In this document: positions 37,501-50,600 of the stretch, piece after piece | Layout of the letters: each line of letters opens with the position of its first letter | How positions within the stretch are numbered: the stretch's first letter is position 1 | NCBI GenBank assembly: GCA_036852015.1 | Contig: JAANDG010000054.1 | Coordinates: forward strand, 363,359 to 427,358 | Length of the DNA: 64,000 nt | Direction of reading: 5' to 3' | Source of the DNA: Pelodera strongyloides | Taxonomy: Eukaryota; Nematoda; Chromadorea; Rhabditida; Rhabditidae | Notes under the pieces: generated by a model | Told to the model about the DNA's origin: nothing | Seen by the model: the letters and a program-made list of their open reading frames with translations, nothing else | The model's database searches: none | Made by a program: the position numbers and the translations under genes

Positions 37501-38645
37501 CTAAGGATGGGGATTCTGTCTAGGTCGAGCCACTTGGAGGAAAAGTCTTTCGCCACTCGCCTTCACAAACGTCACGGCGGAAAGCTGAAATTGATATTTG
37601 GATTAGTTTTGAGTTACCGTACTACAATACCCGTACTACAGAAACTACTACAAATAATAATTAGATGTTACAAATACAAATAATAGTCTAATTGTGAGAC
37701 TACGAATGAGAAATCCACTCCTGCACACAAATAATCTCATATATACAAGCGATTACAAATTACAAAAGAAGTTATGGGGTTTCCAAGTGTCCGGACAAAT
37801 TTACCGTATTTTACGACTTCGCGAGACCCAAGTATTAATTTCTCATGTCAAATATTCAATTCAGGGAAAATACGGTAAATTTATACTTGGAAGCGAACAG
37901 TTGTTTTTGGCATACATGGAAACTCCATAAAATTAGGACGAAATACGCATGTGATGAAAGTCTACCTGATCCGTGACGGGAAGCGCGTTGACTGCTAGAA
38001 TCCGGTCTCCGACTTTCAGTTTCTCGGCTGCCACACTTCCCGGTTGGAGGGAAGTGACCAGAATACCTCGACTTCTCTTCCCGATTCCCATTCCCAGTTG
38101 TTGTTCCGGGTGCTGGAAAGAGATTTGATAATTAGCATAATTGCGAAAGAATAGGCAATTACGATATGCATCGAGAAATTTGCCATCGGGAATTCGCCTT
38201 CTCGATATCTATAGAAAAAGTCAAGAAAGTGTTTAACACAGAATATGCAATCTGCATGATGATTTAGCTCCCTGAAGACTTTCCACAGACAATTCTATAG
38301 TTTAGAATGTAGCAGAGAGAATTCGTTGAGAAACCTTTTCGGGGCAAATTCGCGGTCGATCAACACACTGTTTGGATGAGCAACAAAACGAGCCTGGTAC
38401 AGGTACAGTATGTTCTCTCTCACCTTTCTCAGCTCAATGAGTACGGTATCCGATCCTTCCTCATTTAGTTCGGTCAGCAATTCGCAATGTCCACTGAACC
38501 CACTCGGACTCGGGGACGGCACACTGGGAGCAGGAGAAGAGACTCCGCTTGTTATTCCGCTTCCGCTGGGAGCTCCTACTGAAGGGGTCGTCCTCCCGGC
38601 AGAACTCGGATGGGCAGAAGATCTGTCGTCTTCAGCATGCATACT
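37501..38645 (-). other. MPDZ: MPDZ last PDZ domain (PDZ12/13 position)
   Basis: Exons 38645-38424, 38112-37966 and 37584-37501. Strand 1 is VLIELRK at the end of the first exon, joined directly to [19 protein letters not shown]; the carboxylate loop is QLGMGI instead of GLGF. Then [18 protein letters not shown] and a last strand [10 protein letters not shown]. The protein ends nine residues after the domain, so this PDZ closes the scaffold. Confidence 0.88.
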
Positions 38646-41600
38646 CTGCAAGTGGAGATATTATTGTATAAAGTTGGTTTTTTTTACGAATGGTTAGAGA
38701 AACTTGATCAAGGGGGACCGTTGTTTTGGATAATAATATAACTACAATTTATATAAAACACTACAATTTTGGATCGCTCATATTCCAATAAGTGAAGTGG
38801 ACTAATGCATTCATGATATAATATACATTAGTCCACATTTACTTACAAAACGCAATACCTGTTCTATAGTTCCCGAGCTGGGTTCTTCTGTGACTGGGGA
38901 TAGTCCCGAGGAAAGGGGCATCTCCTGACCTTCCCCCTCTGGGGGAGTGTGGGTGATGATCGGTCGTGAGGTGGTTGGGAGAGAGGGTGGGGGAACTGGA
39001 GCGGGAAGGGGAGCGGAGGAAGGAGTGGACGGAGAGTACGAACTCGCCGGGGACAGATCCTCCCTAACCGAGGAGGGGAGAGACTGGAATAGAATAATTA
39101 TTTCAGTCATACACCTTCCATCGTGTAAACTCTGGCCTACATGCAAAAATAAGCTAGTTGTACTTGTTAGTCTAGGTAGAAATTATAGCTGAGCTCACGG
39201 TCCAAGGCTGAGTATTGATGCGCAAAATTCTACATAAGCCCGAGAACAAGAATTCATATCAGTCAGCAAATCAATATAAAACATAACTAGGCCCACCTTT
39301 TCCGTCCGAGGTGATGTAGAGGAAGATGTGACCTCTTCGTTTGGTACATTCACCTAAAGAGCTTTATGGTTTTTGGCGGAATTTTTTGATTCAGAAAATT
39401 CGTTTATTGATCCCGAATGGGGTTTCTTTGTATAGCTTTTTGAATATCGATACCCTGACAGCAGGTTGATATTCGATGGTTCATACAGCTGGTTTGCAAC
39501 TGGGAATAGGAAACTATGTTATTTGCTACTCACCGTTGTCGTGCTCTTTCCGTACGCGGCTTCGGCTGCAGCGTGTACTCGAGTCGCAGTCTCGGTGATC
39601 TTCCACCTTCCAATCTTTAACTGGACTTTACCCACGCAAGCCTGCAAGTAGTGCATATACTGTAGTGAACCTACAACCTACTCCCCTCCCCTCTCTAGGT
39701 GGCGCGCTTTCTTCTCTTTCCTACTCTCCCTCTCTCACATCTCTGATTTCTCTCCTTTTTCGCATTCCCCTTATTGCATCGTAGAATGTTTATTTGTAAA
39801 ACCAACTTTCAACATGGCTGCCACATCCTCTTGCATTGAATTGGCTACGTCGGTACCATTGACAGATAGAATCTGTAACCATTTTTTTTTTAAATGATTT
39901 TCTGTGTACTGTCGGCTGTGTTTGCGTCCCTTCGCATTTGCTAAGCCTCCCGATGATATAACACCAATACATTATACATTTCTTACAATATTCTAACCTG
40001 ATCTCCAGTAATTAAGCGTCCGTCGGCATCGGCGGCTCCTCCTTTAACCACTTCGCTCACGTAAACACCCGGTTCATTCTTACGACCGACGATCGAGAGT
40101 CCGAGACCTGGAAGGGAGAAAACAGTGTCAAGGGGTGTCAAGAAAAAAAAGTGTCAAGGTGTGTCAAGCAACGTCCTCATGCTGGTTTATATTACCTTCT
40201 TATAAAACAGCTAAATGCACTTGGAGGACAAGAACATTCTTACTTGATGACATAAACTACTGAGGTACTGAGTGCATCTTATTGCAGAACTCTTTAAAAC
40301 ATCTAAACATAAACCAGGTCCTTCTTGTAAGAAACAAGAAACGCTTTATAAATTCAACATTTTCCCGTCGTACCTCTGCCCGGTTTCTTCTGGAGATCGA
40401 CCTCGAAAATGTTGTAGATTTGTGTGGGGTCGAGGAGAGACAGTTGGAGATTTACATCGCGATACACAAGGAGGCGGACCTGAGTGCGAGCGTTTTTACA
40501 GGAAAATTGAAGGGTGGTTTTGGAGTTTTGGTTTTTGCACTCTAAAGGCGATCATTACCCATGAGTTTATCGCTGATGTTTCCTTTGCCGTATTCCCCGA
40601 AAACTCTTCTTTTTTTTTGCATAAAAAGCGTTCAATATTTCTCGACCCATATAATAACACTTATTCCTTTCATGTGTAACCTAATACTCATGTTTATCGA
40701 ACACAGCCTAGCAAGTATTCTGGGTCTCTAAGTATCAGCAATATGATAGAACACATCCTAAGTAAATAAACAAGTCCACACATAAGAAATCAACCAAAAA
40801 TTTACTTTTGGTGGCGTACGTCGCAGAAGGGAAATGGCCTTTTCATGTGTGACACCGCGAAGAGAAACACTGTTTACCTGCAAGGAATAGTAATGAATTA
40901 GCGGAACTTTCTGAATTACTTTAAATAAATACATTGCCTTAAATAGTCGCACATTGTACGAAATTTGACAGTACATTTGTTAGTGTAGATTCTACTTCGT
41001 GGATGACTTATCGCTGGTTACTGTAGATATTTTCCCTTACTTCAAGTACTTGATCTCCTGGTTTGAGTCTTCCATCAATGGCCGCGGCTCCGTCCGGGTA
41101 TACTTCGTGGATGACTACCGTACCCAGTACAGTATCCGAACCACCGACGATCGATAATCCGAGACCCTTACCGTCCTACAATGAACATACAGTAAAAAAT
41201 AAAAAGTTTTCGGATCTTTGAACTTTGAACTCTCTATTTTTTTTTCGAAAGGAAACATGAAGAAGCGTAATCATTGACTATTTGACGACGCGTATTTACT
41301 ACTGTAGTAGATAGATCTCCAAGAAGTAGCACAAGTGAAACATTGTAGATCGTAGTTAATTACTGAAACCGTGGCGTCAATCAATGCCTCGTCATAATTA
41401 ACCTTCTGTTTCTAACACCGAAAGGTAAGAAAATATCACAAGTAATCACGAATCACATGTACTTAAATATATCTGACCCAAGGTAAAATCTTTGTTCTTT
41501 GTCGAAATAATGCAATACAGTACCTTATCGATTTCTATGAGCGTCTCCTTGCCAGTATCGATTACTGTACATTTTTCCACGAACGACTTCTTTCGAACGG

Positions 41601-44600
41601 CTGTAAATAGAGAATTAAATTTGAAGAAGGTAATAATAATGGGTGTACGGAGGCATAGGTAGACTTATTATGAGTACGGCAACAATCGTACTCTACTCTT
41701 CCTTATGAACGCATAGGCGCGGAAATGTAGACTACTAACATCACAAATATCCCAGGGGATAGTTGTGATGTTAGACGACGATAGCGATGTGTACTACGGT
41801 GACAAGTGATAAGTCAGTTTGAAAGAAAGGGTATTGCATATTATGTCGCCTGGCACCTTTACTGTGTCCCACTTTACTGGTACCGGCTTATTTTCTGCGC
41901 TGCTTACTTTGATTTATAACAACTTCTCGGGAACAAAATACGGGAAGGCCCTAATATAAATTTTAACAATAAGAAGTTTGCTTATCTTTCCTCAAATCAA
42001 GTTTTTATGCTATCAGGCCCACGAAAAAAATATATGTTACTTTATCAAAGGGAAGCTAGTTACCAAAATAGGACTCCGAAGTTCTTCAGTATCGAGAGAC
42101 AAAGATTAGAATGATCAAGATCGGTGGAGCGGGTAATTTACACGGACATGATGGAGGGAGAGAGGGAGGGAAAGAGACGGCGAAAGAGAGGTACACATAG
42201 AGAAATTGAGAGATGTAGAGGTGTAGAGAGAGAAGTAGAGGTAGAGAGAGAGAGAGAGACAAGGAGGGACAGAGAAAAAGAGAGAGAGAGTCGAAAGGGT
42301 CCAAATAACTGGGAAAGGAATTCAATAAGGGCGGCTGTGTCCCTTTCTCTATTCATTGAAAGAGAGAAGAAACGAATACGAAATGGAAGAATGTCCAAAA
42401 AAGGGGATGACGTCGGACTTGACGACCTTGAAAGAGAGAGATCGTGACTAATTTAGTATAATTACTTTTATATAAAGTTGGGATCTTTGTTTGTTTGTAT
42501 GTTTGTACGATGTACGTTACGCAAACTCGAGTGTGGGACCACTGGGTACCGTGCATGTGTTGCACTTAAATCGCCACTTGTGAACTTTTACGTTTCTAGT
42601 GCTTTTGGTGGCCTGTTGACTTTTTGGTTCCTTTAATTTGCTTTCCATTGCTATTGCCTTCGAAAAACCTTTGTCTTCCCCCTTTTCTGTCCCAGCTTAT
42701 GTGATCGGAATACGTATGTGTGTGTGAAATTATACACTGCCGAGCCTTCATTAAAGGAGAGCCGATGCCACAAAAACCCAACCATGAGGAGAGAGAGAGA
42801 GAGAGAGATGGGAAGAGAGAGAGAGAGGGATGGGAAGAGAGAGAGAGAGGGATGGGAAGAGAGAGAAAGAGAAAGAGAAAGCGAGAGAAAGGAGAAGAGA
42901 ATGAAACCAAGAGAACAGAGAAACTACATTCGATAGGTGTCAACTGAGAATAAATGAGTAAAAACGAAAATACAATTTGTACAAAACGATTTTGTAGGAG
43001 GCAAGAGCCCAATTCAAAGAAAAGAAGGGAATGTCTACTGGACGCATAACTTGGTTGTTTTACTTGGGCACGAACAATAGCGACTTGAATAAATCATAAC
43101 AACTAACCGTCAACCGAATGCAGCGCTGCCGCCGAGTCGTCTTGTGCGGGCGGCATTGGCGCGGATGTGCTGACTATTGCGGCACGCGTATTCGTTGTTG
43201 CTGGCGGAGGAGTCGCGGGTTTTTGCTCAATAATTGGTTCTTCCACTTCTTCTACTGGGGGAACGGCTTCTTCCACTTCTTCAGGCAAAGATTCTGCCGA
43301 AACCTGGAAGAATAAAAACTGGAAAAAGGGGCTCTTGGATGACACCCAAACTATATTAGTGCTATCGCGCTAACAAAGGACAAATTATAGAATGATCAAC
43401 TAGTATATGAACTCAATGATAATAATAATTATATTTTGAAAACCTACGAACGAATATACTTCATAACAGTTTATACTTACGAAGTTACATACATGAAAAA
43501 ATAGAAATGGATATACGTGAAATGATTTGAAACAAAAAGGTAGTTCTCTACAGTCTCTACTCATTCAATTATCCTTTATTGGGCGCATAATTGACAATTG
43601 TAGTTCGGCTTCTATTCTTAATTGCACCCTTCGAAAGGTATGATTCCTGGTGAAAAAAAGAATACATTTCGAAAACTGTTGCTTGCAGTTTACAAGACAC
43701 AAATAGTTAAGCTTTCTAGTGTAGTGCTTGTTAACCATAAGACTTCAACATATTGTAAACGAACAAGTTTAGCAACTATGCGTTATCATACTCTAGTTGC
43801 TAAGCTGTAATGATACAATAGGTATAAACTGCTAATTAGTCATACATAGTAGTTAACTCGACACTGCGAAAACAAAATAATTGGGATGTAACAGCGGACG
43901 GGTATAATTGCGAAAGATTTATGCGAAAACATTTTCAAATACCGCAGATGTGGCCTTGGAAAATAACTGACGAAAGGCCCAATTATCTATTCAAAATATG
44001 TAAGATTCAACCGTAATTTTCTTCAATTTATAGAATTCGAGAGCAATTAGGGGGTGTTGTTCAAAGGGAAAAACTAATGATCAAATGCTCCCATAACATA
44101 AGAGCAATCGTCACCGAATGAAAAAAAAATTGGTTTTCATGGCAACGTAGAATTTGAAGCAGGGAGAGATGGAGAGAAAGGTAACAGAGAGAGAGAGAGA
44201 GAGGGAGAGAGAAAGGTACAGAGAGAGAGAGACATAGAGAGAGGAGGAAGAGGAGAGTGAAGGAGGGCGCTTTAAGAAAACCTCTGAGGAAGTAAATGTA
44301 CTTACACAAAAATATTCAAGCTCTTTAAATATAGTCCGCAAAATTCGCTAATCTTCGGATTAAGAGTTTCCAAAATTGAACTGGGATCAAAAATAGTCCG
44401 TTAGTCACCAAAGCTGCAAAAACAAGACTAAAACAGTCGGGTGGATTAAACGAAACCCACTAAGTTCATTATACGCATAGTACACATAGTATACAAGGAG
44501 CGATAGAGGGAGTAAAGAGAGAAAGAGAGAAGCACAGACATGTAAAGAAGGAGAGATCTGAGGTCAAACAGGACAAATTTGCATAAACCTGGTCGATAAA

Positions 44601-47600
44601 ATCATCTGGAGTCTACATCTTCTTGTGTGAGAAGAAGTTGTGGAGAGGGCGCCCTTATCCACATGAGCGAGGTAAAAGATTCAAGGAAAAGACGTCGTCG
44701 ACCGGGCCCTTATTGGGAGGGAGAGAGGGAGAGAGGGAGGGGATCGAAAGAAAGAAAGAAAGAAGGGGGAGAGAGAGAAGTGGAGGTAGAAGGGGGAGGG
44801 AGGTAGAGAGAGAAGCGGAGACAGAGAGGTGGAGAGCGGGAGAGACAGAGGGGGCGAGAGATATAGGGAGGCAGAGAGAGAGGTAGAAATGTAGAGAAGG
44901 AGGGAAGAGGAGTGAGAGAGGGGAATGAGGAATCACCAGAAGAGGACCTTCTGCTAGTAGAGAAGGTAGACTGGGACATGCCTATAGAGGGAGAACTGAG
45001 GGAATCAATTACGTGGGGTAGGAGAAGGCATTACAGGAACTGATGAGGGCGCAGAATGAGAGAGCGTTTCAGGAGAAAAAGAGAGAGAGAGAGGGAGAGA
45101 TGTAGAGATATAGAGAAAGAGTGAGGAGGACATATTCAGAAAGAGAGAGAGAGAGAGAGAGAGTCGATGAGTAGAAACAACGACCTGCTGGCCTTCTGAG
45201 TACTGAGAGAGATAGTTAGCAAGACGCCGAATATAAGCATAACAAGTAAACACCTAATTAGGTTTCATGTTTAAAGCAGTATATCACCGTTTGCGGAATT
45301 CAAGAATCGAAATCACTACGAGAAACAATGTAGAGTGCCTGCGCAGTTTGGCACAAATGACTTCATCTTTTCTTTTTTTTTAAACCTAGTGGTAAGGTTG
45401 CTTTAATTGGTTAAAATGCACTTGAGGAATAAATACGGAATCTGGTTTCCAATCCTCCATAAGGGTGGTTTATTGCACAAGGTCAAAACTGTAATAATAA
45501 AAACAGAGGTCAACTCCTCCACTACGGTAGTCCTCCCATATTAAGCTGCCGTGGTATGCCCATTTTATACGGATGGACCAGATTCAGAAGTAAACTACAA
45601 ACCTGCTGAACCACTTCTTCAACAGTATCCTGAGTATCGTCTACCACTTCTGCGACCTTCTCATTCTCTGTTGTTACGACGCTCTCTAGATGACTGATGT
45701 CTGTCTCGTTCTCTGCTCCCTCCTCCTCGTTCCTCGTCGTATCTTCATCCTTCATAGTGCTCTCATTCTCATTCTCCTCTCCGGTACTCGTGACTGCCTC
45801 TTCCGCTTGCGCGTCGTCGGTATTCTCCTGCGGTTCATCAGTATCTGTTTTGGAAGGTTGAGAGTCGCGCCTCTGTAATTGTTTAATTGAATTTGCATAA
45901 TTTCGCGGGATATTTCGTCATTCGACCTTCTATTGGTTGTAAATATGTAAGTGGACGTGCCAGACTCCCTAATCTTTCAAAAGAAATTTCGCGCCGCCGC
46001 CGCGCAAAATGGACCTAAATTTGTGCATGGGATGCGCCATGATAGGGGTGCGGGAAATAAGCACAATTTCAGTTCACTCTGATGCTACAAGTGCGCCACA
46101 AGAGAGTGCCGGGGATTTGCTCTTTCAGCCATTACGCGGCGCAACTGCGAATCTTTACCAGTATTACCTCTTGGAATCTCCTGAGTACCAGCAACTCTAC
46201 GAAACCGTCTTCACAACATCGCCGTATCTTTTGTGAGGCCGTGATATGGTTGAGATCGAATAAAACGCGTCCGTTTATCTAAAACAAAAACAAATGTGGT
46301 AAAGGAAAATTCGGAGAAATGAAGGAAACAAAACGTACCTAAGAAAGTTGGTACGCAGGCGGCACGAAAACGGTGTGCACCATTCCTTTGACAACTTGGC
46401 GTGGCGCAAAATGAACGCGGAATAAATAGGGCCGCAATTTTATTTGTCAATGCACGTCGTTAGATCTCATGGAAAAACGAAGCAAGCAAAGCCTGGGTGG
46501 TAGCGAAACTCAAAGTTAAATACTCCAACGGCTACCCACCTCAAGCAACTCGTCACCGGGTAACACTGGGAGAGGGCAGGCTGCACGGGCGGAAACCACG
46601 GACACTGCCATCTTATCCCCATATCTTTTTCCTTGGAGGGACATTCCCAGTCCCGCCTCGGGAACTTCCTCCACTTCGAGAAGGAGCACTTCCCCAGGGA
46701 GGTAACCGTACTTCTGACTGATCTTTTCTGCAAACATTTCACTACTGTAGTTTTTCTTATAAGGTATTCAGTGCCTTATCTTTCTGTTGTTTTTGCTAGG
46801 ACTCACGTCTTCTACTTCTGATACTTGAACAGTTTTTGTTTAAAAAAGTGCATTCTTATCTTACAAGCATGAGAATTGAAGGTACTTACTTGCTGTGTAT
46901 CCATAGGGACTCGGTTGGCCATCGTCATCCATTGTGCGCGGCAACGCTGCGGCACTCCCCGGTTCGACTCCAGCACGCGCAAGGGCATCAACCGAATCCT
47001 GAGTTATGAATTTTAGACATCGTAGTCATATACATGGCAATTATATTATGGTTGTTTCATGCGGACTATCAGGATACAAAAACCCAGTTTCTGTTTTTTT
47101 TTTTTTTTCAACTTTGTTCAAGTTTCGCGGACGCGACATGTGCAAATATGAAATCTACAGTACTCTTACGTTTGAGTTCTAGGGAACGATTGCTTGACAA
47201 TATATTTTATTCCGTTTGTATATTTTTGATCTTGTGGTAGTTACTGCTTACAGGGATTTATTTTCTATGTCGCCGTTTAGAGGTGAATCTGCGTAGGCCA
47301 CGTGAAAAGGCATAGTTTCAGCTACATTTTCAATAAATAAAAGTGTTCGTTATATTTTTCAGAAGCGAGGAATTGGCCTTCAGAATGTTTAGCACGTTAT
47401 GCGTGTAAGGCAAAAAACGGCTAAATATTTAGTTGCCAGATAGCAATTTTCAGTCATTGGTAGTATAGTGGTGAGGGCATGGGATTGTCAAGACGAAGGT
47501 CAAGGGTTCGATTCCTCAATAATGATATTTTTTTTGCAATTTTTTTGTGTTTCTAATTTTGCATTAAAGCGCTAATAATTATGTTTAGTTACTTGTTTTA

Positions 47601-50600
47601 GACTTCAAACACTTTCCTAGTGTGAAAAACAACCATACCTGCCACCCAATACCAAAAAATGAGAAAACAATTTTCCAAGATTTTCTGATAAAATCATAGA
47701 CATGGAAAAATTTCGATGCCATAATATAAATTTTTTAAATGAATATTTATTTGCAACACGGGTCGTACCACTACGGAAATCGATAATAAAATGCTTGCTT
47801 GATTAGAATGTGCGCAGACAAGGAGAATGATGTCGTCGTCAACTGTTGAATGTTGGTTCGTCTCGTAGCAGATCCTCTGACTGGTCGACAAACGCCTCTC
47901 CATCGAGAATGGCACGTAATATTGTTGAGAAGCTATCAGATAGCTCTTACTCTAAATGAGAATGTAGCAGAGGTCCGGCAAACGTACCAAACCCATCCTT
48001 GAATAGTGAAACTACTTCGGCAGCGTCGAAGAGCGTTTTTGGTCAGTGAACCGAATATAAGGTGCTTCAATGCTTTCCACCAATGTGTACCAGCCTAAAC
48101 TACAAAGTTTGTACTTTGTAGTTTGTTTAGCGATGCAATACCAACTATGAAACGATCAGGAGCCCAATGGCATTATCATGGTGCGGCGTAATTCTCCTTG
48201 TCTGCGCACATTCTAATCAAGCAAGCATTTTATTATCGATTTCCGTAGTGGTACGACCCGTGTTGCAAATAAATATTCATTTAAAAAATTTATATTATGG
48301 CATCGAAATTTTTCCATGTAGTGGACTATGATTTTATCAGAAAATCTTGGAAAATTGTTTTCTCATTTTTTGGTATTGGGTGGCAGGTATGGTTGTTTTT
48401 CACACTAGGAAAGTGTTTGAAGTCTAAAACAAGTAACTAAACATAATTATTAGCGCTTTAATGCAAAATTAGAAACACAAAAAAATTGCAAAAAAATATC
48501 ATTATTGAGGAATCGAACCCTTGACCTTCGTCTTGACAATCCCATGCCCTCACCACTATACTGCCAATGACTGAAAATTGCTATCTGGCAACTAAATATT
48601 TAGCCGTTTTTTGCCTTACACGCATAACGTGCTAAACATTCTGAAGGCCAATTCCTCGCTTCTGAAAAATATAACGAACACTTTTATTTATTGAAAATGT
48701 AGCTGAAACTATGCCTTTTCACGTGGCCTACGCAGATTCACCTCTAAACGGCGACATAGAAAATAAATCCCTGGTTAGTCAATCTTGAACAAAACATGTG
48801 CATTACAGTTTTGGATATGCGTAAGAAATGTTGCGTTACCTGTGTGTGAATATTCCTCGAAACGGGCGGTTCTGATCCAGAATGTGAACTCCGCCCATCA
48901 GAGGTGCTAGGCACACCATACACGCAAGGGTCCTTCTAAACAAGCAAACATAATGCCACAGGTACTAACAATTGTGTAAAAATTGGCGCAACACTCAACT
49001 TACGTAGATCCACGACCCGAGCAGTTTGTTTGACCATACCTATTTACCCTCGCGTACTATGCTACATGGCCTTGCAAGATTACAACTTCCGCTAATTCGT
49101 TGAAAATAAGCGGCCCGATTATATTTCGTCTTTTATAGACTACAATTAACCATTCCTCACTGAAATAATTTCATTTCTTCGAACATTATCCGTAGAGCAA
49201 AATTGTTTGCATAAAATGTGAAAAGAACACAAATAAATAATAGAGTGACAGCCAACCGAAAGTCGGGGATCTAATACAAGCTTCAAGCAAAAGCAGAGGC
49301 CACATTCACCACTCAATTCGTCATGGGGAATTCCCTGTCTTTTTCTCTGCGTGTCTCACATTAGAGTGCTATTTGCTGTCCCCAGGGAATATTTCCCGAG
49401 GGAATCGGAGTGGTGAATGCGGCCTCAGGACAGCTGAAGCAACTCACTCTCCGTTCTTCCACGGTGACACTTTCTACGTGAGCGTTGCTTTGCGACGACG
49501 AGGCACTGGGCGAAGTGACCATCTGCTGGAAAGCAAGGGTGAAAGCAAGGGTGAAAGCGGGTATAAGCAAAGGTGCGGGTTGATATACCAGTCACTATAT
49601 CCACGAAACCGGGAGTAGTTTCCCGAGCCTCCCAAGGTCGGGAAGGTCGTGAACAATTCATCGGCGAGGAAGTCTCACGTTTGTACATGCTGCATACTGC
49701 TACATATCTCTTACCGGACGTCGTACGGGAAAGGTTTCAAGAGCAAATTTGTAAGATAAAGTAATGACAAGACCACTGACAGAGTTTTATGAAACAGGAA
49801 GCATGGAATTATGCAATAATTGGCCAAAGCTCGAAATAATATACATTAAGCGGAACTGATGCAAGCCAAGATCAGCGACACACGTAGATGGTTTTTTTGG
49901 AAAACACAAAAAGTAGCATCCAAATTGCAGCATCAATGCCTGATCAAACATGCTTAGGGTTCGGCAATAGGCAAGACGAACAAACTTTGGTGGAGCAAAG
50001 TCCAAGTTCAAAATTTAAAGCGGTATAGCGGGTGGTTTGCGAAAGTACACAACTGCACATTCCACCACTAATTTTTGTTTCACAAAGTTGTGATTGATAT
50101 TATTAGGGTTGAATCCGCCGTCGTGTGAGTTATTGACATTTGATAAACAAACTGACATAGAAAATTTTACTGTCTACTGATTGATTTGCGTCTGGTTTCG
50201 TACTGCATCTCCATTTAATTTACTAATAAATCAATAATCCGATATTTCACGAGAACGCCTACTTGTTGTGGTGTGAAAGAGTGTAGTGATTGAAGGACGA
50301 ATTTCACCGGATTCTCAGCCGTTCTAATTGCTTTGACCGCTTGTTCGTGCGTCGCGTCTCGCAGATCGATATCATTAACCTGGAAAAATCAATATCATCC
50401 AATGAATATTATCAACTAATCAATAATACGATTTAAGTAACATGTGCAACTGTTGTTATCAGTGAAAAGCCCGGCGTAGTGGTGTAAGGCGCTATCTAAA
50501 GCAGCGCACGGTATATGGCTCGTAGGTTCGAATCCAACCAGGGCAGACTAAACTTCTCATTCGAGACTAAATTGGTAGTAATTTTGTTGCGGGGGAAATT

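Larger units (their letters stand above)
43108..46278 (-). other. MPDZ: MPDZ acidic linker between PDZ8 and PDZ10 (no PDZ9 found)
   Basis: Exon 45872-45603 encodes 90 residues dominated by Glu and Asp ([25 protein letters not shown]). Exon 43303-43108 gives [20 protein letters not shown] and then Pro/Ala. These two exons occupy the position of PDZ9 in vertebrate MPDZ, and no GLGF or DGRL motif occurs. Phase runs unbroken from PDZ8 to PDZ10, so no exon needs to be missing. Confidence 0.75.
47251..48773. repeat. 1.5-kb inverted repeat (two arms of about 580 bp) with tRNA-Asp-like arms
   Basis: The left arm 47251-47828 and right arm 48191-48773 are nearly identical reverse complements (a few substitutions and small indels), separated by a 362-bp spacer. 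The outer ends read CAGGGATTTATTTTCTATGT and its mirror. CAGGG ends recall hAT-type termini, but no 8-bp duplication was found in the flanks. No long open frame. The unit lies in the MPDZ intron 46999-48839. It is probably a foldback or composite non-autonomous element, or a local inverted duplication. Confidence 0.9.

Noticed and set aside
38163..38208. Possible extra MPDZ exon (frame with [13 protein letters not shown])
   Set aside because: It would break phase. Joining VLIELRK directly to [11 protein letters not shown] gives a continuous PDZ strand and correct phase 0.
46009..46236. Plus-strand open frame starting MDLNLCMG
   Set aside because: It is antisense to the second PDZ8 exon (46278-46168) and has no splice or domain support.
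47454..48570. Two functional tRNA-Asp genes
   Set aside because: Boxes and anticodon position are right, but D, anticodon and T stems have too many mismatches for a standard tRNA.
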